Counted from the stretch's first letter, positions 26,480-35,920 are shown. The stretch is 64,000 bases of DNA from Pseudomonas sp. SCB32 (GCF_009189165.1 NZ_CP045118.1:3038001-3102000), one strand, 5' to 3'. Notes: generated from the letters alone by a model not told the origin. Made by a program: numbers and translations.

Positions 26480-28100
26480 GCAGTCGCAGCCAGGACAGGG
26501 GGAGGTGCAGACCCGTCGCTGGAGCGTATCGCTGGTGTGGATAGTGCCGATCGTGGCAATGCTGATCGGTGCGTCGCTGGTGGTCCGCAGCTGGCTGGCG
26601 GAAGGGCCGGTGATCTCGATTTCCTTCCACACCGGCGAAGGCCTGGTGCCGCACAAGACCCAGGTGAAGTACCGCAGCGTGGTGATCGGCGAGGTGACTT
26701 CGGTCGAGCTGGCGCCCGATCGCAAGAGCGTGATCACCAAGGTCCAGCTGTCCAAGGAGGCCGAGTCGTTCGCCCGACGTGGCGCCCAGTTCTGGGTGGT
26801 TCGGCCGCGTATTGGCATTGGCGGTGTTTCCGGAGTGGATACGCTGCTGTCGGGTAATTTCATCGGTGCCGATTCGGGTGATTCGAAGCTCTCGGAAAGG
26901 AGCTTCATCGGCCTCGAGTCGCCGCCGCCGATCACCTACGGCGAGAAGGGCAAGCGCTTCATGCTCAGTGCAGACGACCTTGGCTCGCTGGATATCGGCT
27001 CGTCGATCTACTACCGGAAGATCCCGGTGGGGCAGGTGGTGTCCTATGCCCTGAAGCCGGACGGCAAGGGCGTGGACATCGGTATCTTCGTCAACGCTCC
27101 CTACGACGTCTTCGTCACCCAGAACACGCGCTTCTGGAACGCCAGCGGTGTCGACGTGGCCGTGGACGCCAACGGCCTGCGGGTCAATACCGAATCCATG
27201 TCCTCGATCCTGGTTGGCGGCCTGGCCTTCGGCAGCCCGCCGCATACGGTCGATGCTGCGCCGGCGGTGGACCAGCAGGCGTTCCAGCTGTTCGGTGATC
27301 GCGAGACGGCACTGGCGCCACCCTCCGGCAAACCGGTCTACCTGAGCCTGCGCTTCGACCAGACCACGCGCGGCCTGTCAGTGGGCGCGCCGGTGGAATT
27401 CATGGGAGTGGAGTTCGGCAAGGTCACCTCGGTGCAACTGGACTATGACCCGGCCACGCGGAGCTTCCCGTACATGGTCGAGGCGGTGGTCTATCCGAAG
27501 CGACTGGGCCCGATCCACCAGAAGATGCTGCAGATCTTCCATCACACGCCGGAGGATGAAGCGGGTACCCGGGACCTGGTGCGCACCTTCATCGAGCGTG
27601 GCCTGCGCGCCCAGACCCGCAGCGGCAACCTGATCACCGGGCAGAAGTACATCTCCCTGGACTTCTACCCCGACGCCCCGCCAGTGGCGTTCAACGACAC
27701 GGCCCAGCCATTTTCCATTCCCACCATCCCCAGCAACCTGGAGAAGCTGCAGGAACAGTTGCAACAGGTGGTGGAGCGCATCAGCAAGCTGCCGCTGGAG
27801 CGTATCGCCAACAACCTGGATGGCAATCTGCGCGAGCTGCAGAACAGCCTGAAGCAGTTCAACAGCCAGACCCTGCCCGGCGTGAGCAGCACGCTGGCCG
27901 AGGTCCGGCAGACCTTGCAGGCGGCCAACTCGGCGCTGGCGGCGGACTCTCCGCAGCGTGAGCAACTCAGCGTAACGCTGGACGATCTGGATCGCACATC
28001 GCGCTCGTTGCGTGACCTCTCCGACTACCTCAGCAGGCACCCCGAATCGCTGATTCGCGGCCGCCCGAAGTCCGCGGACGCGAACAACCTGCAACCCTGA
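26460..28100 (+). CDS. pqiB: PqiB, MCE-domain intermembrane transport protein
   Basis: 546 residues, equal to the E. coli PqiB length. One N-terminal membrane anchor (VSLVWIVPIVAMLIGASLVV) and three successive MCE/MlaD domains (from about 45, 160 and 285; for example GPVISISFHTGEGLVPHKT and VYLSLRFDQTTRGLSVGAPV), then a long C-terminal helical region (from about 420) that forms the needle-like tunnel in the known hexameric structure. Its 20-base overlap with the preceding pqiA gene supports one operon. Role: lipid transfer between inner and outer membrane. Confidence 0.95.
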   Translation: MVQDAAEQSQPGQGEVQTRRWSVSLVWIVPIVAMLIGASLVVRSWLAEGPVISISFHTGEGLVPHKTQVKYRSVVIGEVTSVELAPDRKSVITKVQLSKEAESFARRGAQFWVVRPRIGIGGVSGVDTLLSGNFIGADSGDSKLSERSFIGLESPPPITYGEKGKRFMLSADDLGSLDIGSSIYYRKIPVGQVVSYALKPDGKGVDIGIFVNAPYDVFVTQNTRFWNASGVDVAVDANGLRVNTESMSSILVGGLAFGSPPHTVDAAPAVDQQAFQLFGDRETALAPPSGKPVYLSLRFDQTTRGLSVGAPVEFMGVEFGKVTSVQLDYDPATRSFPYMVEAVVYPKRLGPIHQKMLQIFHHTPEDEAGTRDLVRTFIERGLRAQTRSGNLITGQKYISLDFYPDAPPVAFNDTAQPFSIPTIPSNLEKLQEQLQQVVERISKLPLERIANNLDGNLRELQNSLKQFNSQTLPGVSSTLAEVRQTLQAANSALAADSPQREQLSVTLDDLDRTSRSLRDLSDYLSRHPESLIRGRPKSADANNLQP

Positions 28101-28128
28101 TTGCGCATTGCCAAAGGAGTGAATTCAG

Positions 28129-28683
28129 ATGCCGAAGCTGCCGACGCTGTTGATTGCCGGCCTGCTCCCGTTGTTCTGGGGATGCAGCAGCGCGCCCCTT
28201 CATTATCACACGCTGGTGCCGTCGCAGCCGGGGCAGCAGGGCAGTGCGAACATTCGGATCGAACGGGTGAGCCTGCCGCCGCAGGTGGATCGCTCGCAGA
28301 TCGTGGTACGTCAGGGGAGCAGCGGACTGGTCATCCTGGAGACCGAATGGTGGGGCGCCAATCTTACGGACGAGTTCCAGAGCGCGCTACAGGACCAGCT
28401 CGGCGCGCCCGCCGGTGGTGCCGCGCCCACACTGTTGCGCGTGGACGTGCAGCGCTTCGACTCGGTCCCCGGCAGCTATGCATTGCTGGATGCCACCTGG
28501 CGCCTGAAGCGCCCGGGGGAGCAGAAGGGCCTCATCTGCCGCACCACCGTACAGACGCCCGCGGACAACCGGGTGGAGAGTCTGGTGAGCGCGCACCAGG
28601 CCAATCTGCGCAAACTCGCCGGAGCCATCAGCCTGGCCGGGAGCGGCCCGCTGGCAGGACGTTGTCCTGCCAGCGGGCGCTGA
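28129..28683 (+). CDS. pqiC: PqiC, outer-membrane lipoprotein of the Pqi system
   Basis: 184 residues (E. coli PqiC is of similar size). Lipoprotein signal with FWGC at Cys 22, then the PqiC/YmbA (DUF330-type) fold opening HYHTLVP. AAGGAG precedes the ATG. It would receive the PqiB tunnel at the outer membrane. The last 12 codons coincide with the strong hairpin at 28647-28677. Confidence 0.9.
   Translation: MPKLPTLLIAGLLPLFWGCSSAPLHYHTLVPSQPGQQGSANIRIERVSLPPQVDRSQIVVRQGSSGLVILETEWWGANLTDEFQSALQDQLGAPAGGAAPTLLRVDVQRFDSVPGSYALLDATWRLKRPGEQKGLICRTTVQTPADNRVESLVSAHQANLRKLAGAISLAGSGPLAGRCPASGR
28647..28677 (+). terminator. Strong hairpin inside the end of pqiC
   Basis: Perfect 14-base arms CCCGCTGGCAGGAC and GTCCTGCCAGCGGG with a 3-base loop, ending 6 bases before the pqiC stop. 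There is no T run, so it may terminate with Rho, protect the 3' end, or both. A terminator stem lying inside the coding sequence is unusual. Confidence 0.5.
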
Positions 28684-28822
28684 AGCGCGCGGGCAACCCT
28701 ATAATTCAGTTCCAGCCGCCCCCAGTCCGATGGCGTGTGAGGGAAAAATGCCCACCCCTTCTCCAGTTGCGCAATGCACTTATTTGACCACCTGATTGCA
28801 TTCGACTTGACCAGGCATTTTC

Positions 28823-29806
28823 TCATGTCGACTTCAAGGTATTTGATGGAAGCTCTGCGAATGCTCTGCGGTAGTCCATTGCGAAATTACCGAGATTGCT
28901 GAACCCACATTGTGAGGCGACTGCTGCCACGGTTGTGCCGGGCGAGGCGTGTAACAGCATCTGGCGCGCATGGCGAAGGCGTACCTGCTTGACGAAGCCC
29001 ATCGGAGAGTAACCGCGGCTTTTCCTGAATGAGTAGAACAAGCTGCGAACACTGACATTTGTAAGCTGCGCCAGATGCTCCACGGTGATGGGCTGATCCC
29101 AGTGTGCTTCGATATATTCCTCGGCGAGCCGGACCGTCCTGGGGGCAACTTCCCGCTGGACACTCAAGGCGTCGCTGAAGTTGTGGTTGCTCGCCTTGAG
29201 GAGCATAACGATGAGCGCCTGCTCGATCTCACTCAGGGCAATCAGCGGAAGTTCAGTTTCGCGCGTCTCAGCCTCGTTAATGAGGAACCACAATAATCTC
29301 CACCATTGCCTACCGATAGGGCTCTCTAGATTGAGCGTAGGGTCGATGGCAATGCTGCCATTGACTTCGGCTCCAATCAGGCTGGTGAGCTTCCGAGCTA
29401 CAACAGCGGCGTCGAGTAGAAGCGCAATCTCTTCAAAATCAGGGGCGGTATGCAGAGCGGTTCGCTCCCCCGGCGACGCAATCAGACCTTGTCGAGCTTT
29501 GAGGCCTACTACTTTTCCTCGTGTTTCTCCCCATCCGTCCCCGGTAAGGCCGATGGGAATCGCATAATGGGCTGAAGCACTGGAATAGTGGATCTGATCG
29601 ACTGCTGTTGTGAAGCTTACGTAGGAGATTGCAATATCATTGAGTTGACAATGGTTGCCGTAGGCATAGAAACGTTCGTGCTCGCATGGAACTGAAAAGC
29701 GGAGCTCCCCATAGAAGGGTTGCGCAGCAGCTCTCATCTCTTCGACATCGTTGGTGCGAATGACCATAAAGCGGTCAAGCGGCTTCTTATCTGCTTCAGT
29801 TCCCAT
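28823..29806 (-). CDS. AraC-family transcriptional regulator
   Basis: 327 residues. The C-terminal AraC domain is clear (ITVEHLAQLTNVSVRSLFYSF and VAAVASQCGFSNLGNFAMDY). The N-terminal about 200 residues match the AraC-binding-like-domain regulators of aromatic/alkyl catabolic operons (an RFYAYGNHCQLNDIAISYVSF region; no periplasmic signal). Lower GC than the flanking pqi and fadL genes. Divergent from the beta-barrel gene at 30032, which it most likely regulates. Confidence 0.88.
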   Translation of the reverse strand: MGTEADKKPLDRFMVIRTNDVEEMRAAAQPFYGELRFSVPCEHERFYAYGNHCQLNDIAISYVSFTTAVDQIHYSSASAHYAIPIGLTGDGWGETRGKVVGLKARQGLIASPGERTALHTAPDFEEIALLLDAAVVARKLTSLIGAEVNGSIAIDPTLNLESPIGRQWWRLLWFLINEAETRETELPLIALSEIEQALIVMLLKASNHNFSDALSVQREVAPRTVRLAEEYIEAHWDQPITVEHLAQLTNVSVRSLFYSFRKSRGYSPMGFVKQVRLRHARQMLLHASPGTTVAAVASQCGFSNLGNFAMDYRRAFAELPSNTLKST

Positions 29807-30031
29807 TGGCGTTCCCTGCGATCCTACGATGCACTATTGCACAATCTGGATGGGATTTGCATTTTACGGGTAGACGGCGTCTTTCTGGAGCAAGAGTATC
29901 CGTGTAAACGGCGGGGCCGCCGGCATCGAGTCACCCGGTCCTGCGTGTTGGGTCCGAGCAGGGAAGGGTTATAGCGTGCGCTACGTATATGCGAGCCACG
30001 ACTATTGGATCTACAGAGGCGGGGTATTGAG

Positions 30032-30853
30032 TTGAAACAACAAGAAAATCTTCAGGTTTCTTTTGTATTCATCATCACCCTAGCTTTATGCGGCGAGGCT
30101 GCAGGGGCTGATGATTCGGCAGAGCTGGCAAAGAAGGCATTAAACCCTGTCGCGGACATGTATAGCCTGCCGGTGCAATACAACTGGGACCAGAAAATGG
30201 GACCCACGGGCGAGGGCATGCACAGCGTTACGAATATTCAGCCGGTCCTGCCATTTACACTGAATGACGAATGGAACCTCATTTCCCGCACGATTCTTCC
30301 GGTTATTGACCAGCATGGTTTGGCACCGGGTAGCGTGGCGGACAAGTCCGGCATCGGTGATGTAACGCAGAGCTTCTTCTTCTCGCCGAAGAACGCCACG
30401 GAGAGTGGCTGGATACTGGGTGCCGGGCCGGTACTGTTGATTCCTACTGGCAGTGACGAACTATTGAGCAGCGAGCAATGGGGGGCCGGTCCGACAGCTG
30501 TCGCATTGAAACAGTCGAACGGCTGGACGCGTGGCATCCTGGCAAATCACATCTGGGGAATGGACGGAAGTCCGCCGGATGATAAGGACAAGGTCAATCA
30601 GACGTACCTTCAACCCTTCTTTTCATACACCACCAGCACCTATACAACCTACGGCATAAACACTGAGTCCACTTACGATTGGCAGTCTCGTGAATGGTCA
30701 GTGCCGGTCAACCTGACCATTACCCAATTGCTCAAGATCGACGGGCAGCCACTTACAGTACAGGCAGGGCCGAGATACTGGCTGGATAGTCCCGAGGACG
30801 GACCGCAAGGGTGGGGCTTCCGCGCTGCGGTGACCCTGTTGTTTCCACGTTGA
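30032..30853 (+). CDS. Outer-membrane beta-barrel protein, phenol-MetA-degradation-type transporter family
   Basis: About 273 residues from TTG 30032 (AGAGGCGGGG upstream); TTG 30005 is an alternative. Signal peptide ending CGEAAGADD. The mature chain starts KKALNPVADMYSLPVQYNWD and has NIQPVLPFTLNDEWNLISRT, hallmarks of the small barrel family often annotated as transporter or neuromedin U. It ends in TLLFPR. Function is unproven; family members sit in catabolic loci and may allow passage of aromatics. Forms a divergent pair with the AraC gene. Confidence 0.8.
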   Translation: MKQQENLQVSFVFIITLALCGEAAGADDSAELAKKALNPVADMYSLPVQYNWDQKMGPTGEGMHSVTNIQPVLPFTLNDEWNLISRTILPVIDQHGLAPGSVADKSGIGDVTQSFFFSPKNATESGWILGAGPVLLIPTGSDELLSSEQWGAGPTAVALKQSNGWTRGILANHIWGMDGSPPDDKDKVNQTYLQPFFSYTTSTYTTYGINTESTYDWQSREWSVPVNLTITQLLKIDGQPLTVQAGPRYWLDSPEDGPQGWGFRAAVTLLFPR

Positions 30854-30992
30854 AAGAACCCTGCTGATGACTTTGATATCGATGGGGTGAATGGCAAGAG
30901 CGGGGACTGACTTCCTGCCCTTGTTTAGAGTTTGCAGATTATCGAGCCAGCTTTCGTTAAAAGTCCGACAGGCTTTGGACAAGGATAAAAAA

Positions 30993-32279
30993 ATGAAGTT
31001 TGCCTTTGCCCCAGTTCTTGCGGTGGGTGTGTTTGCTTTGCCAGTGTCGGCGATGGCCGGGGGAATCATGCTGTACGAGGTCGGTACCGATAACGTTGGC
31101 CTGGCCAACGCCGGTGCCGCCGCCCGGGCCCAGGGGCCCAGCACCCTGGCCAGCAACGTGGCGGGCATGGCGCTGTTGAAAGGCACCCAGATCACCGCCG
31201 CCGGGCAGTTGCTGCACAGCAACCTGGAATTTCATACCGACTCGGACACCAACATCGACGGCAGTAATAGCGGCAATGCCCTGGAGTGGTTGCCGGGCGG
31301 GAGTTTCTTCGTCACTCAGGAGCTGAACGACGGTTGGTCGGTGGGCTTCGCCGCGTACGGGGACTTCGGTCTCAGCCTCAACTACAACAATGATTGGCAG
31401 GGCCGTTACTTCCTGCAGAACGGCACCATTGCCGGCATGACGCTGATGCCCTCGGTGGCGTATCAGATCAACGATCAATGGGCCGTGGGCCTGGGTGTGC
31501 GTGCCTTCTATGCCGCGCTCGACTCGAAGCTGGCGGTGGACAACGATCCCTACGGCGTCCTGGATCGCCCCGATGGGCGCATGAAATACAAGGACAACGA
31601 CTGGGCCCTTGGTGGCAACGTCGGGGTGATCTATGAGCCCCGGGAAGGCACCCGGCTGGGCCTGAGCTACACCAGCGAGATCCACGTCAAGTTCGAGGAC
31701 CGCATGGATCTGGAAGGGTTGGGGCCAGTTGCCACGACCGCGCTGAGCAACCGTGGTGTGCTCAATGCGAACACCCAGCTCGACATGAATGTCCCGCAGA
31801 CCCTGACGCTGAGTCTCTTCCAGCAGCTCGATCCGCAATGGGCCTTGCTGGCGAGCCTCAACTGGCAGGACTGGTCGCGTTTCGGTGAAATCGGGATCGA
31901 CCTGGACAGCCCCAATCCTCATTCGGCCACCCTGGAAGCGGACTACAAGGACACCTGGCATGCCTCGGTGGGCGCCCAGTACCGCTTCGATCCGCAGTGG
32001 CTGTGGAACATGGGGCTGGGCTACGACAGCTCCGCCGTCAGCGACCACAACCGTACCCTGACCGTACCCATGAGCGACACCTGGCGTCTGGGCACCGGCT
32101 TCACCTATTCGCTGGACAAGAATACTGACATCAACTTCAGCTACGAACTGGTGTGGATGGGCGATATGCCCATCGATCAGCAGAAGCCGCTGCCGGCGAA
32201 TGATCCCAAGCGCGTTTCGGGCGAGTTCGACGATGCCTGGATCCAGGCTTTCGCCGCAAGCGCGACCTGGCGCTTCTAG
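30993..32279 (+). CDS. FadL-family outer-membrane hydrophobic-compound transporter, copy 2
   Basis: 428 residues from ATG 30993 (AAGGA upstream); the in-frame extension to 30891 lacks signal-peptide logic. Same hatch and barrel as the copy at 23743, about 92% identical by hand comparison (about 35 differences). Differences cluster in the signal peptide and about residues 245-325, where DANTKIDM becomes NANTQLDM and NTHYK becomes EADYK. A recent duplication; the ligand specificity of either copy is unknown. Confidence 0.93.
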   Translation: MKFAFAPVLAVGVFALPVSAMAGGIMLYEVGTDNVGLANAGAAARAQGPSTLASNVAGMALLKGTQITAAGQLLHSNLEFHTDSDTNIDGSNSGNALEWLPGGSFFVTQELNDGWSVGFAAYGDFGLSLNYNNDWQGRYFLQNGTIAGMTLMPSVAYQINDQWAVGLGVRAFYAALDSKLAVDNDPYGVLDRPDGRMKYKDNDWALGGNVGVIYEPREGTRLGLSYTSEIHVKFEDRMDLEGLGPVATTALSNRGVLNANTQLDMNVPQTLTLSLFQQLDPQWALLASLNWQDWSRFGEIGIDLDSPNPHSATLEADYKDTWHASVGAQYRFDPQWLWNMGLGYDSSAVSDHNRTLTVPMSDTWRLGTGFTYSLDKNTDINFSYELVWMGDMPIDQQKPLPANDPKRVSGEFDDAWIQAFAASATWRF

Positions 32280-32361
32280 TCACGCTATAGCGGCTCTTAC
32301 CCGTCTCGCCAGGCCCAATTTCAGCGCCGGGCGATCTGCATGCCATTGGAGGGTCAATCCC

Positions 32362-32682
32362 ATGCGTCGCATTCGATTCGCTGCTGTCCTTCTTCCCATC
32401 GCCAGTCTGGTTGCTTGCGTTTCCAATGAGCAGTTCCTGGCTTCTAATCAGGATGCGGCTACCAAGGCTGCAACCAGTCGTGCGTCCTTCGACCTCAATT
32501 GTCCGAGCGTTACTCCGACAATACTTTCAAACAAGGTCATCGAGACTCGATTTGGCTATGCCCGTACCGAATACACCATCGGTGCGCGTGGTTGCGGTAA
32601 GCAGGCCGTGTATCTGGCCTACTGTCTGGATGCCCATAACTGCAATGCGATAGATGACAGTACTCAAGCGGCTAAGCTGTAG
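32362..32682 (+). CDS. Small putative lipoprotein
   Basis: 106 residues; GGAGGG lies 8-12 bases before ATG 32362. Signal MRRIRFAAVLLPIASLVAC gives a lipobox at Cys 19. The mature part has four further Cys (LNCPS, ARGCGK, AYCLD, HNCNA) that could make two disulfides. No family recognised. Followed by another lipoprotein gene. Confidence 0.7.
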   Translation: MRRIRFAAVLLPIASLVACVSNEQFLASNQDAATKAATSRASFDLNCPSVTPTILSNKVIETRFGYARTEYTIGARGCGKQAVYLAYCLDAHNCNAIDDSTQAAKL

Positions 32683-32795
32683 CGCTTTCGCTTGATAGGC
32701 CCAGTGTTCCTCGAGGTGAGTGTTTTTATTGAATCAGACTGCTGTTTCGTCAGCGGCTCAGTGCTTTCCATACTTCCATGAATAGGATTCAAATA

Positions 32796-33470
32796 ATGAA
32801 ATCCAAGCTTGTGCTTGTTGCCTTGTGCGCCAGTTCTCTCATGCTCTCCGGTTGTGCCAGCAAGTATGTCGAGCCGGACCAGTATTCCGGTTTCCTCAAG
32901 GACTACAGCATCCTGAAGGAGGAAAAATCTCCCTCTGGCGCTGACGTGATGCGCTGGGTTGAGCCCGGCCTGAACAGCAACAGCTTCACCAGCGTGTACA
33001 TCGAGCCCAGCCAGCTCTACCCGCAACCCCAGGCCACGGAGCAGGTTCCGCAGAGTACGCTCCAGGGGGTTACCCAGTATTACGACCAAGCGTTGAAGCG
33101 CGAGGTCTCCCAGGTATTGCCGCTGGTCTCCACGCCTGGCCAGGGCACCCTGGTCGTGCGTCCGGCGATCACCGCGGTCAGCGCCAAGACCGAGGGTCTG
33201 AAACCCTACGAAGTCATCCCGATCGCTCTGATCGTCGCGGGCATCACCACTGCCACCGGGCATCGTGACATGGACACCGACATTGCCACCGAAGCGGCCT
33301 TCCTGGATGGCGGCAGCGGCAAGCTGGTGGCCGAGGTCGTACGCAAGGGCGCCGGCACCGAGCTGGAAAATTCGTCCCAGGTGATGACGGCGAAGGATGC
33401 CAAGCCTGTCCTGGATGCCTGGGCTTCGGACCTAGCCAAGTCGATCCGGGCGATTCAGAACGTACAGTGA
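32796..33470 (+). CDS. DUF3313-like lipoprotein
   Basis: 224 residues. ATG 32796 has AGGA eight bases upstream; the earlier ATG 32778 is less likely. Lipobox LSGC at Cys 20. The mature chain (YSGFLKDYSILKE and VRPAITAVSAKTEGLKPYEVIP segments) matches the DUF3313 group of Pseudomonas envelope lipoproteins. Function unknown. Confidence 0.82.
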   Translation: MKSKLVLVALCASSLMLSGCASKYVEPDQYSGFLKDYSILKEEKSPSGADVMRWVEPGLNSNSFTSVYIEPSQLYPQPQATEQVPQSTLQGVTQYYDQALKREVSQVLPLVSTPGQGTLVVRPAITAVSAKTEGLKPYEVIPIALIVAGITTATGHRDMDTDIATEAAFLDGGSGKLVAEVVRKGAGTELENSSQVMTAKDAKPVLDAWASDLAKSIRAIQNVQ

Positions 33471-33490
33471 GTTTGAGAGCGGTCATCGGG

Positions 33491-33512
33491 CAGTCTCTGA
33501 AAAACGAGACTG
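33491..33512 (+). other. Hairpin between DUF3313 and DUF1254 genes
   Basis: Arms CAGTCTC and GAGACTG with an 8-base A-rich loop in the 89-base gap. Weak terminator or attenuator candidate; no T run. Confidence 0.35.
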
Positions 33513-33559
33513 TCTCCGCTATCGAATTCAGGAACCTGCCATTCAACGGGAACACAGCG

Positions 33560-35197
33560 ATGCAAACCTGCCCTGAAAAAAAATCCATGCTCACTCACTG
33601 CGTGCGCGTTGCCGGCGCGCTGGGGATGTCCTTCGCGCTCACCTGTTCGGCAACCGAGCAAGCCGCGATTCCGCCGTCGCTGGTGACGCCGGACAGCGTC
33701 GAAACCAGCTTCGGCTCACTCAAGTTCCGCGATGGCGTGCCTGACGCGGAAACAGCAGCGAAGCTCTACGAAGAACACGATTTCAGCCTGGCCTACCGTG
33801 CCTTCATGGACAACATGCGCGGCGTCAGCATCCTGTCGTTGCGCAAGGGGATGCAGAGCCTCGGCGTGAAGGACAACGAGGTCCTCATCTTCTCCGAGCT
33901 GATGGACTCCAAGTCGCTGTTCCTCACGGCCAACGCCGACACCGTTTATGTCATGGGCTCTATCGACCTCAGCAAGGGGCCGGTGGTGATGGAAGCGGCG
34001 CCCGAGCTGCTGGGGGTCGTCCAGGACGCCTGGTTCCGCTGGGTGACCGACGTCGGCGTGCCGGGGCCGGACCGTGGTGTCGGCGGCAAGTACCTGATCG
34101 TTCCTCCGGACTACAAGGGGCCGCTGCCGCAGGGCGGGTTTTTCGTGGCCCATGCCCGCACCAATCACGTGCTCTGGTTCGGTCGCTCCTTCCTGAAGGA
34201 CCACAGCGATCCGAAGCCGGTTGCCGAGACGATCCGCAAATTCACCAGGATCTATCCCTATGAGCCGGGCGGCGTCGGTACCCCGCTGGCCGAGTTCCTG
34301 GCCGGCAAGGCACCGCTCGGACGTCCCGCGCCGGTGCCGGCGACCGTATTCCACGAGGGCAGCGGCAAGGTGATGAACACCGTGCCGCCGAGCGACTGGA
34401 CCTTCTTCGAGATGCTCAACCAGATCGTGCAGGAGGAGCCGGCGACGTCGCTGGACCCTGAGCTGATGGGACCGATTGCCGCCCTGGGCATCGTCAAGGG
34501 CAAACCCTTTGCGCCTGACGAGCGCATGAAGGGCATCATGACCCGCGCGCTTGCGGTGGGTAACGCCACGGCGCGCACGCTGTTCATGAGTCCGCGTGAT
34601 CCGAGCTGGTTCTACTACCCGAAATCCTCGTGGTTCAATTTCCTGTTCGAGACCGGCTACGAGTTCGAGACACCGATTCCGATGATCACGAAGGAGGGCG
34701 TCAAACCCTTCCCGGACACCGGCTACCGCACCATGGATGCGCGCACCAACTTCTTCTACGGCATTACCGGCATCACGCCGGCCATGGCCATGCGTCTGCC
34801 TGGCGTGGGCTCGCAGTACCTGCTGGCGACCATGGATGGCGAGAAGCAGCATTTCGACGGCGGCAAAACCTACAAGGTGACCCTGCCCAAGGGGATTCCC
34901 GAGGCGAATTTCTGGTCGCTGACCGCCTACGACAACATGACCCGCTCGATGCTCGAGACGCCCCAGCGCTTCCCGCGTGCCGGCAGCCAGAGCTATCCGT
35001 CGCCCGCGGCCGAAGCCGGTTCCGATGGCGCCACCACGGTGTATTTCTCGCCGGAACAGCCCAAGGGCGTGGCGCGTGGCAACTGGATTCAGACCATGCC
35101 GGGCAAGGGCTGGTTCGTCGTTCTGCGTCTGTACAGTCCGCTCGAGCCCTTCTTCACCAAGCAGTGGCGGCCGAGTGAAATCGAGTTGGTCAAATAG
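33560..35197 (+). CDS. DUF1254/DUF1214 domain exported protein
   Basis: 545 residues from ATG 33560. A signal-like N-terminus (VAGALGMSFALTCSATEQA) precedes the DUF1254 domain (about 60-190, with TANADTVYVMGSIDLSKGPVV) and the DUF1214 domain towards the C-terminus (YKVTLPKGIPEANFWSLTAYD and FVVLRLYSPLEPFF). These tandem-domain proteins are widespread and periplasmic; their biochemical role is not established. An earlier TTG start in the preceding gene's tail is unlikely. Confidence 0.9.
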   Translation: MQTCPEKKSMLTHCVRVAGALGMSFALTCSATEQAAIPPSLVTPDSVETSFGSLKFRDGVPDAETAAKLYEEHDFSLAYRAFMDNMRGVSILSLRKGMQSLGVKDNEVLIFSELMDSKSLFLTANADTVYVMGSIDLSKGPVVMEAAPELLGVVQDAWFRWVTDVGVPGPDRGVGGKYLIVPPDYKGPLPQGGFFVAHARTNHVLWFGRSFLKDHSDPKPVAETIRKFTRIYPYEPGGVGTPLAEFLAGKAPLGRPAPVPATVFHEGSGKVMNTVPPSDWTFFEMLNQIVQEEPATSLDPELMGPIAALGIVKGKPFAPDERMKGIMTRALAVGNATARTLFMSPRDPSWFYYPKSSWFNFLFETGYEFETPIPMITKEGVKPFPDTGYRTMDARTNFFYGITGITPAMAMRLPGVGSQYLLATMDGEKQHFDGGKTYKVTLPKGIPEANFWSLTAYDNMTRSMLETPQRFPRAGSQSYPSPAAEAGSDGATTVYFSPEQPKGVARGNWIQTMPGKGWFVVLRLYSPLEPFFTKQWRPSEIELVK

Positions 35198-35221
35198 CCT
35201 TCAGCTCTGCAACACCCTCGG

Positions 35222-35250
35222 CAATCCCCCGCCAGGACGGCGGGGGATTG
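35222..35250 (+). other. Perfect 12-base hairpin between DUF1254 gene and the next gene
   Basis: Arms CAATCCCCCGCC and GGCGGGGGATTG around AGGAC. No T tract follows, so either a Rho-type or weak terminator, or a C-tract/G-tract operator like the one at 935-956; it lies 50 bases before the next start codon. Confidence 0.5.
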
Positions 35251-35299
35251 CCTGCTGTCCCAGGAATCCCACCGTACCGAGCCCAAGGAGGGTTCAACC

Positions 35300-35890
35300 A
35301 TGCATCTCCTCAAATCTCTGCCGATGATCGGCGCCCTGGCCCTGGCGATCGCCGCTCCGGTGATGGCCGCCGATATTCCGCTGGGCGTGACCGTCGAGTC
35401 CGACGAGATCGTGACCAAGGTCATTTCCGTCGATGCCAAGGATCGTCGCGTCGTCGTCGAGGGCGTAGCGGGCAAGCCCGTTACCGTCCAGGTGACCGAT
35501 GTGGCCCAGGACCTGGGGCATTTGAAGTCGGGTGACCACATCGCAGCGCTGGTCGTGCATTCGGCTGCGTTCGATCTGGATACCCAGGTTCAGACCCAGG
35601 CGCCGGGTGGTTTCACGGAAGAGGGCATTGCCCTGGCCACGCCGAGCAACCCGCATCCGGGCGGCGATGCCTTCCGCATGGCGCGCGTGCAACTGAAGAT
35701 CATCGGCATCAACCTGAAGAAGCACGAGCTCACCTTCGAAGGGCCGAATGGCACCAACAAGGTCATCTCCGTGGAGGATCCGAAGCTGCACAGCAAGATG
35801 GGCGCGCTGAAGGTCGGGCAGACGCTCAACGTGACCTACGAGGACACCCTGCAGATCATCACTGCTCATCCCGCAAAGTCCGTTAATTGA
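35300..35890 (+). CDS. Exported protein of unknown function
   Basis: 196 residues with AAGGAGG before the ATG. Signal peptide MHLLKSLPMIGALALAIAAPVMA. The mature part has two related beta-rich segments (VTKVISVDAKDRRVVVEGVAGKP and LKIIGINLKKHELTFEGPNG, each followed by a KxGD/KVGQ turn), suggesting a tandem OB- or SH3-like fold. No catalytic motif. Probably periplasmic. Confidence 0.8.
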   Translation: MHLLKSLPMIGALALAIAAPVMAADIPLGVTVESDEIVTKVISVDAKDRRVVVEGVAGKPVTVQVTDVAQDLGHLKSGDHIAALVVHSAAFDLDTQVQTQAPGGFTEEGIALATPSNPHPGGDAFRMARVQLKIIGINLKKHELTFEGPNGTNKVISVEDPKLHSKMGALKVGQTLNVTYEDTLQIITAHPAKSVN

Positions 35891-35897
35891 TGTCTGC

Positions 35898-35920
35898 GGA
35901 GTACCTGCCACAGGTACTCC
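35898..35920 (+). terminator. Terminator-like hairpin after 35300-35890 gene
   Basis: Perfect 10-base arms GGAGTACCTG and CAGGTACTCC with loop CCA, eight bases after the stop, followed by ATCTCTTGCT (weak T content). Confidence 0.6.
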
